Position numbers and translations under genes: made by a program | Origin: Paenibacillus sp. HB172176 | GTDB lineage: Bacteria > Bacillota > Bacilli > Paenibacillales > Paenibacillaceae | Assembly: GCF_011947265.1 (NCBI RefSeq) | Contig: NZ_JAATHD010000004.1 | Span: forward strand, 186,001-250,000 | DNA: 64,000 nucleotides | Direction of reading: 5' to 3' | Part shown: positions 35,703 to 45,156 of the stretch, piece after piece | Numbering within the stretch: position 1 is the first letter of the stretch | Layout: every line of letters starts with the position of its first letter | The notes under the pieces: generated by a model | Databases searched by the model: none | Told to the model about the DNA's origin: nothing | Seen by the model: the letters and a program-made list of their open reading frames with translations, nothing else

Positions 35703-37519
35703 TATGTCTCCTTCGCCGCGTGATAGGGAATGGAGAGGATGATCAACGTTCCTTCTCCTTGCTTGCTGTGTATCGTTAAGCCGTATTCTTCTCCATATCG
35801 CACTTTGATGCGCCGATTGACGTTGAGGAGTCCGATGCCGGCATGCCTGCCATCTGATTTGCCGCCACGCGGGGCAGCATCATCCGTGTTCTCCTGCGCG
35901 CCTTCTTCACCGGGAGCATTCTCCAGCCCGTCCAGCCTGCTCTGAAGTCTGCGTAATGTCTCCTCATCCATCCCGGGGCCGTTGTCCCGAACCTCGAACC
36001 TTAAGAGCCCTGACAGCAGCGTGGAGGAAATCGCAATAGAGGTCGTCTCCTTCTGCGCTTCGCAGCCATGAATGACGGCATTCTCCACCAGCGGCTGCAG
36101 CAGCAAAGCGGGCACGCGATAGTCGAGCAATTCGGGAGCGACGGCGATGGAATAGGAGAGTCTTCCCTCGTAACGGCTGCTTTGAATGCCGAGATAGGCC
36201 TGGAGCAGCTCGATTTCCTTGCTTAGTGGAATCTCCTTGTCCCATTGCGACATGCCGCGCAGAATGCTGCTTAGACCGTTAATATGCTGAATTGCTTTGT
36301 CCTGCATGCCGGATTGCATGGACAGACTGATCAAGTTAAGCGTGTTGAATATAAAATGAGGCTGAATCTGGCTGAACAGCGCATGAATCTGCGCCTCCTG
36401 CTGAAGCAGCTTGGACTCGTACACCTCCTCGACCAGCTTCGTATTCTCCTGAAGCATGCCGCTGATTCGGCTCACCAGCCGATTGAAGGTCGTGCCGAGA
36501 TAGCCGATCTCGTCTCTGCGCTTGCTTTGAAACGTTACGTTCAGCCGACCAAGCTCGACCTCCTTCATCAGTCGGACAATGGCGAGCAGCGGCTTTAGAA
36601 AGTGGCGTATGAGCAGAACGAGCGCCAAGATGGAGATGAGCGCGCTTGCAAGCGATACGGCAAGCGTCTGATTGCGCGTATGAATCGCCTCCCGGTTCAT
36701 CTCCGTTACCGAATTGACCGCGACGATCTGCCAATTGGTTCGCGGAATGAAGGAGGTGTTCAGCAGGTAATCGTCATCAACCGAGCTCTCGTCCGCCAGT
36801 GCCGTTAGTGCAAGCTCCTTCTGCTCCTCGTTTGAAGCATAGATGAAGTCCTGATGCTCGTCGATAATGAACAAGCCGCCGCCTGATCCCATCTCGGCTT
36901 TCTCCACGATATCGACAATGCCCTTGTAATTGGCATCGGCCTTGATGACGCCGAGAATATGCTGAGTATTGCTGATGCTGCGAAGCTGCTTCACGACCGA
37001 GAACACCTGCACATTGCCGCTGACGCTATTGCCGTTGTCATTGTTGAACTCGTTATTCCGAGAAGGAACGAATATATATTCCTGAGAGGCGAGCGCCTGC
37101 TTATACCAATCATATTCGGCCAAATTCTCATCCGGCACCAGCCTTGTCGGAAGCCGCGCGCTGGAGTAAATCTGGTCGGTGACGATCGACACGCGAAGAA
37201 TATCCTTGCGCGGATAGATCATCATCTCGTCGAGGAAATTCTCCACGAGCCGCCGTTTCTCGAGCTGCTGCAGCTCCGTGCCGCCGCTTGGCTCCTCCAG
37301 CGCCGTCATGATGCCCGAATTGCGATAGGGAGAGAGCGTCAATCGATACAGGTCATCGAGATAGGTATCGATATTAATGGACACCTGATCGATAATTTGC
37401 TGCACCTTGTCGGAGGATTGCTGCTGGAAATCGCGCGTGTACCGCGTGTAGGACAGATAGGATTCGAAGAAGACGGACAGGAAGAGCAGGAGGCCCGTCA
37501 ACACAAGCAGCTTGGTCAT
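35702..37519 (-). CDS. Sensor histidine kinase (YesM-like)
   Basis: About 605 residues from ATG 37519. A first membrane helix immediately follows (TKLLVLTGLLLFLSVFF). Then come an extracytoplasmic sensor region, a second helix near residues 283-303, HAMP, and a kinase core with phospho-acceptor His388 in IQPHFIFNTLN and RDNGPGMDEE in the ATPase domain. The frame is open for another 74 codons upstream with a good AAGGAGA near 37573 but no standard start codon behind it, so the true N-terminus may be slightly longer and basic. GGAG is 4 bases from ATG 37519. Confidence 0.88.
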   Translation of the reverse strand: MTKLLVLTGLLLFLSVFFESYLSYTRYTRDFQQQSSDKVQQIIDQVSINIDTYLDDLYRLTLSPYRNSGIMTALEEPSGGTELQQLEKRRLVENFLDEMMIYPRKDILRVSIVTDQIYSSARLPTRLVPDENLAEYDWYKQALASQEYIFVPSRNNEFNNDNGNSVSGNVQVFSVVKQLRSISNTQHILGVIKADANYKGIVDIVEKAEMGSGGGLFIIDEHQDFIYASNEEQKELALTALADESSVDDDYLLNTSFIPRTNWQIVAVNSVTEMNREAIHTRNQTLAVSLASALISILALVLLIRHFLKPLLAIVRLMKEVELGRLNVTFQSKRRDEIGYLGTTFNRLVSRISGMLQENTKLVEEVYESKLLQQEAQIHALFSQIQPHFIFNTLNLISLSMQSGMQDKAIQHINGLSSILRGMSQWDKEIPLSKEIELLQAYLGIQSSRYEGRLSYSIAVAPELLDYRVPALLLQPLVENAVIHGCEAQKETTSIAISSTLLSGLLRFEVRDNGPGMDEETLRRLQSRLDGLENAPGEEGAQENTDDAAPRGGKSDGRHAGIGLLNVNRRIKVRYGEEYGLTIHSKQGEGTLIILSIPYHAAKET

Positions 37520-37840
37520 GATGCTCCATTCGCGGTAACGCCTCGGCGAGAATAATCGTCGGATATAAATTCTCCTTCCCTGTCGCTTATACCTCTCTAC
37601 ATTAATTGTATAAGACACAGCGGCAGGATTGTAAAGCCAATCTGAAAAAATCGCACCCCGATCATCAAAATGGGAATACAATTGGAGTAATTCTATAGGA
37701 GCATTCCGTGAAGCTGCATACAGGGCTTGTGAATTCGACAATGAATGGTATAAAGTAGATGGGGACGAAGCTAGGTTAATGGGAAATAATGTTATTATAT
37801 TGAACGCGCAGCAGCGATAAAAGAAACGGGGGACTGGGAA
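37520..37840. promoter_or_regulatory. Divergent control region between kinase and GH28-like gene
   Basis: This 321-base region carries the leaders of both genes and the 36-bp element at 37639-37674. Nothing else with a clear signal. Confidence 0.5.
37639..37674 (+). promoter_or_regulatory. 36-bp shared promoter element, copy 1
   Basis: Identical at 31 of 36 positions to 53260-53295, in the same orientation, with the core CTGAAAAA then GCACCCC then ATCAT. It lies 166 bases before the GH28-like gene and 119 bases before the kinase start on the other strand. Confidence 0.65.
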
Positions 37841-39214
37841 ATGCAGGCATTTAGAAAGGCGGAGGATTATGGATTTCGGCCGGAAGCGTCAGGAATCGAG
37901 AATGCCGACGCTCTCCAGAGAGCGCTGGACGCTGGAGGAACGATAACAGTGAGCTGTCCGGGAACGTACAAGCTGGCGCGCACAGTTTATATTGGCAGCT
38001 TTACGAGCTTGCTATTCGGCAATGGCGTATTCGTGCGGAAGGTGGATGAGCAGGGACCGTTCTCTCATGTGCTTCTGAACAAAGGTGCGCTGACGAAGAC
38101 CTACGACGAGCATATCGTTGTCGAAAATCTGCATATGGAAATCAATGGGATGGACTGTCGAACCTTTGTGGATGTTTTTGGTTTGCATGGTCAACTCGCC
38201 TTCTATTATGTGCGCGATTTGCATATTGAAGGCTTCCGTTGCATGGATTTGGGCAGGATGCAATACGGTATTCACATTTGCAATTTCGAGGATTTGATCA
38301 TTCGCGACGTAATCATCAAGGGAGACAAGGACGGCGTTCATCTTGGCCGCGGAAGACGCTTCCATATTAGCGGCGGCGTCTTTGAAACGTATGATGACGC
38401 CGTCGCGCTTAACGCCCATGATTACGATGTCGGCAACCCGGAGCTTGGCTGGATCGAGGATGGGGTGGTGGAGAATTGTCATGATCTGCCCCGCGCTAAC
38501 GGTGAGTCGGTCGGATTCTTCTGCAGAATTCTGGCGGGAGCCTGGAGGGACTGGGAAGCCGGAATGGAGGTGCAGAAGTCGGATACAGTCGTATCCAACG
38601 GTCGTTTATACCGTGTCAAGGCCGATCCCGACGGACGGCGGTTTGTATCCCACACTCAGCCCGTGCATGTCAAAGGAACACAGGAGCTTGACGGTATTCA
38701 GTGGGCAATGATTCAGGAGGATGTCGTCTATACCGCAGGTGTGAGGAATGTAACCTTCCGCAATATTCACCTGCACAAGCCGAGAATCCCCTTCTCCATT
38801 CATTTCGACAATGGCCGCTTCAGTCGTTCGTATTATCCGGGAGCGTCGGTGCCCGCGCAAGAGCAGTTGGCGTTCGACAATATTCGCGTCTTGTACGATG
38901 AGCGAAAGCCGATGCTATCGATCAACACTCCCGTTGATGTGTTGACCGTATCGAATTCCAGCTTCCGCAACAACCCGATTCATATACACGGCAATCAGGC
39001 GATGCAGGATTACGGCAAAACGCATATTTTGCTGAACGGCTGCACGTTTCATCATCCCGGCACGCTTGAGCTGATTGAAAATGAGGTCGAGGCGAAGAAG
39101 ATTTATTTCAAGAGCGTCGGAAGCTTGGCGGTTAACGATGCGTTTGAAGCAAGACTAACGGCAGGACCGGGCGAAATTGTGGCGGATAGCGATTTGCGTC
39201 TTGCCGACGCATAG
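37841..39214 (+). CDS. GH28-like right-handed beta-helix protein
   Basis: A 457-residue protein with an N-terminal region and parallel beta-helix repeats. The acid residues Asp164 (GDKDGVHLG) and Asp185-Asp186 (TYDDAVAL) are spaced 21-22 apart, the same spacing as the catalytic Asp180, Asp201 and Asp202 of fungal polygalacturonases. The family's GHG histidine motif is not seen, so activity may differ. No signal peptide, so it acts on imported oligosaccharides or is not a canonical pectinase. It is divergent from the kinase-regulator pair and carries the 36-bp element. Confidence 0.7.
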   Translation: MQAFRKAEDYGFRPEASGIENADALQRALDAGGTITVSCPGTYKLARTVYIGSFTSLLFGNGVFVRKVDEQGPFSHVLLNKGALTKTYDEHIVVENLHMEINGMDCRTFVDVFGLHGQLAFYYVRDLHIEGFRCMDLGRMQYGIHICNFEDLIIRDVIIKGDKDGVHLGRGRRFHISGGVFETYDDAVALNAHDYDVGNPELGWIEDGVVENCHDLPRANGESVGFFCRILAGAWRDWEAGMEVQKSDTVVSNGRLYRVKADPDGRRFVSHTQPVHVKGTQELDGIQWAMIQEDVVYTAGVRNVTFRNIHLHKPRIPFSIHFDNGRFSRSYYPGASVPAQEQLAFDNIRVLYDERKPMLSINTPVDVLTVSNSSFRNNPIHIHGNQAMQDYGKTHILLNGCTFHHPGTLELIENEVEAKKIYFKSVGSLAVNDAFEARLTAGPGEIVADSDLRLADA

Positions 39215-39320
39215 CTTGCCTGTAATCCTGAGTTATGACAGTGAGAAGGCAGTCGCAATGAAGGCAGCGAGCTCATAGAGGAGTCGTGCATGTGGAAGGC
39301 GATTCTGAAATGAGGCGTCA

Positions 39321-39370
39321 AGACGTTTCCAGAAGCCCTCCTTGTGAGGAAATGGAGGCGTCTTTTTTTC
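39321..39370 (+). terminator. Terminator after the GH28-like gene
   Basis: Outer AGACG (39321-39325) pairs with CGTCT (39359-39363), with further inner pairing. A run of seven T follows. Confidence 0.6.
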
Positions 39371-39453
39371 AATTGTTGAAGCGAGTGGTTTAATTTGAAT
39401 ATTGCTTCTCCGTTATCGCTTATTTATAGTAAGGTTCATAAGGGGGGACGAGC

Positions 39454-40521
39454 ATGATCAAAGTTATGATTGTGGATGACAAGCCTATGGTTTGCAGAGG
39501 GCTGCGGGAAATGATTCCATGGGAGTCTCTCGACGCAAAGATTGTAGGTGATTGCAGAAACGGCCAGGAGGCGTTGGAGACGGCGCTCGTACAGAAGCCG
39601 GATGTAATCATTACCGATGTGAGGATGCCGGTAATGGATGGCATCGAATTGTGCAAGCATATTCGAGAGCGGCTCCCGGAAACGATTGTTTTCATTCTCA
39701 GCGCTTTTCATGAATTTTCCTATGCTCAAGCCGCTATTCGGTACGGGGTGAGCGACTATATACTAAAGCCCATTGATAAACAGAAAATAGGCTTGATCGC
39801 CGATAAAATCGAGCAAGTTGCGCATAGACGTGAAACCAAGCGGCAAATGCATGCGATGTTGTACGGAAAACAGGTGCAGGAGCAGATTTCGGAGCATTTG
39901 AAGGAAGGAAACGGCGCATTTTTTGAAGGACTTCTCGAAGATATTTTTCAACAGATGGGCCAGGCGGGCCAGGATACCGTTACGGATATTGGCTTGAAGC
40001 TGCTTGCCCTGTTTTTGGAGGCCGTGAAAGCGGCGGGGATATCTCCGAATGGCTTCGGTCTGTCTTTCGAAGAGATATCGAGGGAGCTGTTTTCGCTCCA
40101 GACGAGGGAGGAATGGCGAGCAAAGCTGCAAGGCGTCTTCCAGGAAACCGTTCAATTCGTCAATGACAGGAAAAATTCACGAAGTGAAACCATCGTTGAG
40201 CATTTGATAGGAGTGATGCGGCACAAGTTCCATGATCCGGATCTCACCGTATATAAAATCGCTCACGAACTGGGGCTGTCCCCCAATTATATCAGTGTTA
40301 TTTTCAGACAATATACGGGAGAGAACATTAGCGCCTATATTACGAGGCTGCGAATGGAAAAGGCGCTTGAGCTTTTGACTGATATCGGATATCCCATTCG
40401 CGAGGTGGCCCAAAGCGCCGGCTTCCATGATCCCCATTACTTCTCAAAGGTATTCAAAAAGAGCGAAGGGCTGACGCCTTCCCAATATCGAAATCTGGTG
40501 CAGCGTGGTGAGGGGGGATGA
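39454..40521 (+). CDS. Response regulator, AraC-type output (YesN-like)
   Basis: A 355-residue regulator, short for the group: receiver with Asp55 in IITDVRMPVMDG, a linker of about 120 residues, and a C-terminal AraC helix-turn-helix (GFHDPHYFSKVFKKSEG). AAGGGGGG precedes ATG 39454. It is the first gene of a long operon and overlaps the kinase by 4 bases. The order regulator then kinase is opposite to the other two pairs in the window. Confidence 0.92.
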   Translation: MIKVMIVDDKPMVCRGLREMIPWESLDAKIVGDCRNGQEALETALVQKPDVIITDVRMPVMDGIELCKHIRERLPETIVFILSAFHEFSYAQAAIRYGVSDYILKPIDKQKIGLIADKIEQVAHRRETKRQMHAMLYGKQVQEQISEHLKEGNGAFFEGLLEDIFQQMGQAGQDTVTDIGLKLLALFLEAVKAAGISPNGFGLSFEEISRELFSLQTREEWRAKLQGVFQETVQFVNDRKNSRSETIVEHLIGVMRHKFHDPDLTVYKIAHELGLSPNYISVIFRQYTGENISAYITRLRMEKALELLTDIGYPIREVAQSAGFHDPHYFSKVFKKSEGLTPSQYRNLVQRGEGG

Positions 40522-42335
40522 TCGCCAAGCGCAATTCCATCGGCATTCACCACAAAATTACGCTGATCTTTCTTGTCGTCATCCTGTTTCTGACGACTCT
40601 GTCGAGCGGCATTATCTATTGGCAATTCAAGAGCATTATGTCCAGACAACTGATTCACGATATGGATCAAATTATGAAGCAGAATAAAGTGAATCTCAAC
40701 AATCTGGTCAGTGGACTTGATAAGGCGACGCTGCTGCTTTATTCCGATCAAAGTATTATGAATATTCTGAATAAAGAGCCGAGCGATTTCATGCAGACGT
40801 ATAAGGACATTGAAGCGCTTAATAATGAATTGATGAAATATATTTATTTCCCATTGAACAGTATGCTGACGTCTTACTCCGTCAGTTTTTTTGTTACCGA
40901 CAAGCTGCCGTTTACCCAAGAGCTTCCGACAGGAAGCGATTTCTTTTACGGCTTTTATAACTGGCGAGACGTTATGGGCGAGAAGTGGCTGCAACAGACT
41001 CTGGCGGGTGACGGAACCTTGGTCTGGTTTAAGAGAGAAAGCGAGAGCCGCATGCTGTATGCTGCCCGTCTTATTAAAAATCCCGAGGCGCTATCCAATG
41101 ACAACGCTCATCTGGACAAGCCTCTTATTGAGAATGTCGGCGTCGTGGTGATCGGCTTTGATACCGCTCAACTCGGCAAGCAGCTTGAGGCGTCCCAGTT
41201 GACGCAAGCCACGCATATGATTCTTTTGGACGAGGAAGGCAATGCCATCTATCGTCAAGACGCCCAGCCCGGCGTTATTCCTCCCGACGTCTATCTTCAC
41301 GCTCCTTCGGGAAGCATTGTCAAGTATGGGCAACAATATGCCGTCAGCCATCATGAGCTGACATCAGGCTGGCAACTGTTCGCTTTGATTCCACTAAGCG
41401 ATATTTCGGAGCAAGCCTCCTTCGTGCGCAACATTGTAGGTACGACGGCGCTGGTTTCTCTGTTTGCAGGCTTGCTTCTTTCCGTGCTGATCTCCAATAG
41501 AATCTCAGCGCCGATTCGAAGATTGGCCCGAACGATGAAGGTTATTCAAATAACGGACAAGCTGGATGTTTATTTGGACCCCCCTGTGGGCAAGGACGAG
41601 GTCAGTTTTTTGTTCAAAAGCTTTAATAACATGATGCGCCGCATTAACAGGCTGGTCGGCGAGGTTTATGAGAGCGGCATACGCGAGAAGGAGGCGGAAT
41701 TAAAGGCGCTGCAGGCTCAGATTAATCCGCATTTTCTGTACAACACGCTGGATTCTGTTAACTGGCTGGCGCTGAAGTCGGGCATTGATCCGATCTCGGA
41801 AATCAATTCATCCCTTGCCAACATGCTGCGGTATATCACCAAGGATTCGGATACCCCAACGAGCATAGCTGAGGAATTGGAGCAGGTGAAGCGTTATATT
41901 GCGATCCAATCGCATTGTTACGAGAATCGTTTTGACGTTCATTATAAGATTGACCCGGCAGTTCTGAATACGCCATGCCCCAAGCTCATTATTCAACCGC
42001 TGGTAGAGAATGCCTTTATTCATGGCATTGACAATACCGGGATGACGGGAAGCATTGAATTATCCGCATATAAGGATGGGAATGCTGTCGTGGTGATGGT
42101 TGGCGACAACGGCCAGGGCGCCGATATCGACAGAATGAACGCCATTGCAACCGGGAAGGAAGTAGCGGGCGAAGAGGAGAATCAAAGCTGCGGCATCAAA
42201 AATGTGAACAGACGCATCGTGCTGAAATATGGCGAAATGTACGGCCTGCATTATGAATCGAACGCAGACGGAGGGGTTGCGGCGATCGTACGCTTGCCCT
42301 GCAATGCGGATGACGAGACTGCGACGCGCCTGTAG
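40518..42335 (+). CDS. Sensor histidine kinase (YesM-like)
   Basis: A 605-residue kinase. The first membrane helix is near residues 14-36, followed by an extracytoplasmic sensor, a second helix near 304-325, HAMP, and phospho-acceptor His405 in INPHFLYNTLD. The ATPase motifs LVENAFIHG and GDNGQG are present. GAGGGGGG precedes ATG 40518. It presumably reports on the substrate of the transporter at 42485-45986. Confidence 0.92.
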   Translation: MIAKRNSIGIHHKITLIFLVVILFLTTLSSGIIYWQFKSIMSRQLIHDMDQIMKQNKVNLNNLVSGLDKATLLLYSDQSIMNILNKEPSDFMQTYKDIEALNNELMKYIYFPLNSMLTSYSVSFFVTDKLPFTQELPTGSDFFYGFYNWRDVMGEKWLQQTLAGDGTLVWFKRESESRMLYAARLIKNPEALSNDNAHLDKPLIENVGVVVIGFDTAQLGKQLEASQLTQATHMILLDEEGNAIYRQDAQPGVIPPDVYLHAPSGSIVKYGQQYAVSHHELTSGWQLFALIPLSDISEQASFVRNIVGTTALVSLFAGLLLSVLISNRISAPIRRLARTMKVIQITDKLDVYLDPPVGKDEVSFLFKSFNNMMRRINRLVGEVYESGIREKEAELKALQAQINPHFLYNTLDSVNWLALKSGIDPISEINSSLANMLRYITKDSDTPTSIAEELEQVKRYIAIQSHCYENRFDVHYKIDPAVLNTPCPKLIIQPLVENAFIHGIDNTGMTGSIELSAYKDGNAVVVMVGDNGQGADIDRMNAIATGKEVAGEEENQSCGIKNVNRRIVLKYGEMYGLHYESNADGGVAAIVRLPCNADDETATRL

Positions 42336-42412
42336 AATATTACACTTAACCTATGAATATTTCCCTTTCGAAAGCGGTTGCAGGCAGGTAAGATTAAATC
42401 AAGCATTGTGAA

Positions 42413-42424
42413 CTGTCCGGACAG
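42413..42424. promoter_or_regulatory. Perfect 12-bp palindrome CTGTCCGGACAG
   Basis: It lies between the kinase stop and the binding-protein gene, 61 bases before ATG 42485. A second perfect palindrome, CTTTCGAAAG, is at 42365-42374. Either could bind a dimeric regulator and make the transporter a separately controlled unit. Confidence 0.4.
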
Positions 42425-42484
42425 ACACTTTGCGCAGCATCCAAATAGGGACTGCAATTCTAATGTCAAGGGGGACATTTCTCA

Positions 42485-44152
42485 ATGAACGCGAAATCCA
42501 ATATCGGCTTTATGAGATGGCTGCCGGCTGTGCTTCTGTCCATGGCGATGATCGCAGGCGGCTGCTCGAATGCGAATAATGGGAATGAATCGGCTGCCGG
42601 CAGCACGGCTCCGGCGTCAACGGATGGGAATGGACAAAGCTCGATTCCTGCGGATAAGAACTTTTCGATAAAGTTAATGGATTGGCAGGGACAAAACCCG
42701 CCCTATCAAGCGGCATATGATCAGGCCATCGCCGACTATATGAAGCTGCATCCGAATGTGAAGATTGAGCATATTTATCAACCGTTGTCCAACAACGGCT
42801 ATGACAAGTTGCTCGATACCCAGTTCGTATCCCATACCGCTCCGGATGCCATGCAGTTGGACGGAGGCATGATTCAGAAATATACGAATCAGGGTTATAT
42901 TATGGCTCTCGATGCCTACTATAAGCAGCCTTCGGCTTATGCGGCAGAGTCGAACTGGATCGATACGTTCAAAGGCGGAGAAGAATCCTTCCAGCCTGCG
43001 CAAATCGCCAATAAATTCGGCGTCATCTCCTTCGTGCCCGTCGACGGCGGTCCGGGAATCAACTCCATTCGGCCATTCTTCTATAACAAGGATTTGCTGG
43101 ACAAGGCCGGGGTAACCAAGCTCCCGGAAACTTGGAAAGAGTTTCTCGAGGTATGCCAACAGCTCAAGGACGCCGGCATTACGCCCATTGCGGCGGACAA
43201 CAATCGTTGGCTGCAATGGATTCACGCATGGACGGGAAAACAGCTCGGAGAAAACTATGTAAACGGCTTCTTCGATGCCAAGTATGCCGATAATGCGGAT
43301 CTGAACGGCACCAAGGATGAAATCGCGGTGTTGGCCGGCGATGTGAACAAGGACGATCCCGTTATGAATGCCCAGGTGGAGCTTGTGAAGCAATTCTCGC
43401 AATATTGGCAGGATGGGTGGGCAGGCGCCAATGAGCAGGCTGCGCAGCAGCTATTCCTGTACCAGAAGGCGGCGTTCCTGGTTGACGGCAACTGGAATTA
43501 TCAATTCTACAAGGATAACATCAGCGATTTCGAATGGGGCGTCACTCCGTTTCCGTTAATTACCAAGGAATCCTCTCCGTATGCGGAAGAGGCGATGCCG
43601 AAGGGGCTGGATTCTCTTCAAGTATATGGATGGGGAATCAACAAGGACTTGGAGAAAGATGCGGATAAGCTGAAGGTGGTCATCGATCTGTTTCAATATA
43701 TGACGAGCAAGGAAGTGCAGGACAAATTTGTCGAGACTGCTGTCAGCAATTCTCCGGTCGAGGGCGTGCATATTCCGGATGCTCTGGTTCCATTCATGGA
43801 AACCGACAAGAATAAGCTGAAATATCCGGCAGGCAATTTGCTGTTCACCACTGCCAGCAAATCGATTGCATTTGCCGCGGCCCAGCAATACTATACGGAC
43901 AAAATCGATCGGGAGAAATTCATGTCGATCCTCGCCCAGGATGCGGAGTCCATGGCGAAGAAGACCATAAAGGACGAGCTGGATGAGGAAATCGGAATTC
44001 CGGCGACCATTGCCACGGTGGAGGAGCAGATTGCAGATTTGCAGGCGGAGAATGGCCCGCAATCGCTTCTGGACGCGCAGCAAAAAGCGCTTGATACGCT
44101 TAAGAGCAAGCTGGAATTGCTGCAGAAGGACGCAGTGCCATTGTTGAAATAA
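42485..44152 (+). CDS. Extracellular solute-binding lipoprotein (sugar ABC transporter)
   Basis: A 555-residue lipoprotein with lipobox IAGGC at Cys27 and a Gly/Ser/Ala-rich linker. Residues from about 500 to the end are strongly helical and charged (EEQIADLQAE, LDTLKSKLELLQKD), a coiled-coil-like tail not usual in the family. AAGGGGGAC precedes the ATG at a long spacing. It sits upstream of permeases, an SGNH hydrolase, a GH29 fucosidase and a sulfatase, so the ligand may be a sulfated, fucose-containing oligosaccharide (inference). Confidence 0.9.
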   Translation: MNAKSNIGFMRWLPAVLLSMAMIAGGCSNANNGNESAAGSTAPASTDGNGQSSIPADKNFSIKLMDWQGQNPPYQAAYDQAIADYMKLHPNVKIEHIYQPLSNNGYDKLLDTQFVSHTAPDAMQLDGGMIQKYTNQGYIMALDAYYKQPSAYAAESNWIDTFKGGEESFQPAQIANKFGVISFVPVDGGPGINSIRPFFYNKDLLDKAGVTKLPETWKEFLEVCQQLKDAGITPIAADNNRWLQWIHAWTGKQLGENYVNGFFDAKYADNADLNGTKDEIAVLAGDVNKDDPVMNAQVELVKQFSQYWQDGWAGANEQAAQQLFLYQKAAFLVDGNWNYQFYKDNISDFEWGVTPFPLITKESSPYAEEAMPKGLDSLQVYGWGINKDLEKDADKLKVVIDLFQYMTSKEVQDKFVETAVSNSPVEGVHIPDALVPFMETDKNKLKYPAGNLLFTTASKSIAFAAAQQYYTDKIDREKFMSILAQDAESMAKKTIKDELDEEIGIPATIATVEEQIADLQAENGPQSLLDAQQKALDTLKSKLELLQKDAVPLLK

Positions 44153-44176
44153 AAAAATAGATGCAGAAGGGGCATC

Positions 44177-44196
44177 GGGCAACAGGTTGCCCTTTT
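44177..44196 (+). terminator. Intra-operon hairpin between binding protein and permease
   Basis: GGGCAA (44177-44182) and TTGCCC (44187-44192) pair around CAGG, and TTTT follows. AGAA and TTCT flank the stem and could extend it. Acts probably as a partial terminator after the binding protein. Confidence 0.6.
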
Positions 44197-44226
44197 CTGT
44201 GTGGATACAGAAGGGAGATTGAGAGG

Positions 44227-45156
44227 ATGAACCGTCCCGCGAAGATCGCAGGCGCAAGGCTAAGCAAGTCCGGCTCGCATTCCGACTATCCATGGAAGCT
44301 ATGGTTTATTGGTTATTTGTTCGTGCTGCCCGCGCTGGTTTTCACCCTGTTGTTTGACTATTATCCCATTCTGAGCGGCGTGTATCATGCCTTCTACCGC
44401 TGGGATGGAGCTCAGCTTGAGAAGTTTGTCGGCTTTGATCATTTTGCAGAAATATTCCATGACGTTGTTTTCTGGATATCCGTTAAAAACATGATGATTT
44501 TATTGGTTGCCCACATCATTCTGATGGTGCCGACCGTTGCTTCCTGCATTGTGCTGTTCAGGCTGAAAAGCAGCCGTTTTCAGTATTTGTATCGTTTGTT
44601 ATTCTGCTTGCCCATGGTTGTCCCGATGCTTGTCACCTTGCTGCTGTGGCAATTCATGTATAATCCTCAATTCGGTTTTTTCAATCAACTGCTTGATGCT
44701 GTAGGACTGGGTCAATTCCAGCAGCTATGGCTGGGAGATCCGAATCTGGCCCTGTGGGCGCTCGTTTTCATGGGCTTCCCGTGGATTAATACAATCGCCG
44801 CCTTGATTTATTTGGGAGGGCTGCAAAGCGTTGACGGCTCCATCTGGGATGCGGCCAAGGTAGACGGCGTAGGCCCTGTGAAGCAGGCGCTGAAGCTCGA
44901 GCTGCCGCTAATCAAGGGTCAATTCAAGCTTAATTTGATTGGCGTTATTTCGGGAACGATTACCGGCTACGGAGTGCAGCTGGTTCTGACAAACGGCGGT
45001 CCGGGCAATTCAACGCTTGTTCCGGGACTTTACATGTATCAGCGGGCGTTCGGGGGACGAACGGAATTCGGCTACGCTTCGGCGGTCGGCTTGCTCTTGT
45101 TTGCCATTGCGCTGCTCATTACGATTGCCACCATGAAATTTATAAAAAGCGAGTGA
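44227..45156 (+). CDS. Sugar ABC transporter permease (MalF-like)
   Basis: A 309-residue six-helix permease. The EAA-like loop reads SIWDAAKVDGVGPVKQAL, with the Gly kept. The frame is open from 44161, but that part overlaps the hairpin. ATG 44227 has AAGGGAG at 44211-44217 and gives a basic N-terminus MNRPAKIAGARLSK. Confidence 0.9.
   Translation: MNRPAKIAGARLSKSGSHSDYPWKLWFIGYLFVLPALVFTLLFDYYPILSGVYHAFYRWDGAQLEKFVGFDHFAEIFHDVVFWISVKNMMILLVAHIILMVPTVASCIVLFRLKSSRFQYLYRLLFCLPMVVPMLVTLLLWQFMYNPQFGFFNQLLDAVGLGQFQQLWLGDPNLALWALVFMGFPWINTIAALIYLGGLQSVDGSIWDAAKVDGVGPVKQALKLELPLIKGQFKLNLIGVISGTITGYGVQLVLTNGGPGNSTLVPGLYMYQRAFGGRTEFGYASAVGLLLFAIALLITIATMKFIKSE

Noticed and set aside
37520..37741. 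N-terminal extension of the kinase at 35702-37519
   Set aside because: No membrane or sensor feature and no start with a ribosome binding site; it covers the promoter region with the 36-bp element.
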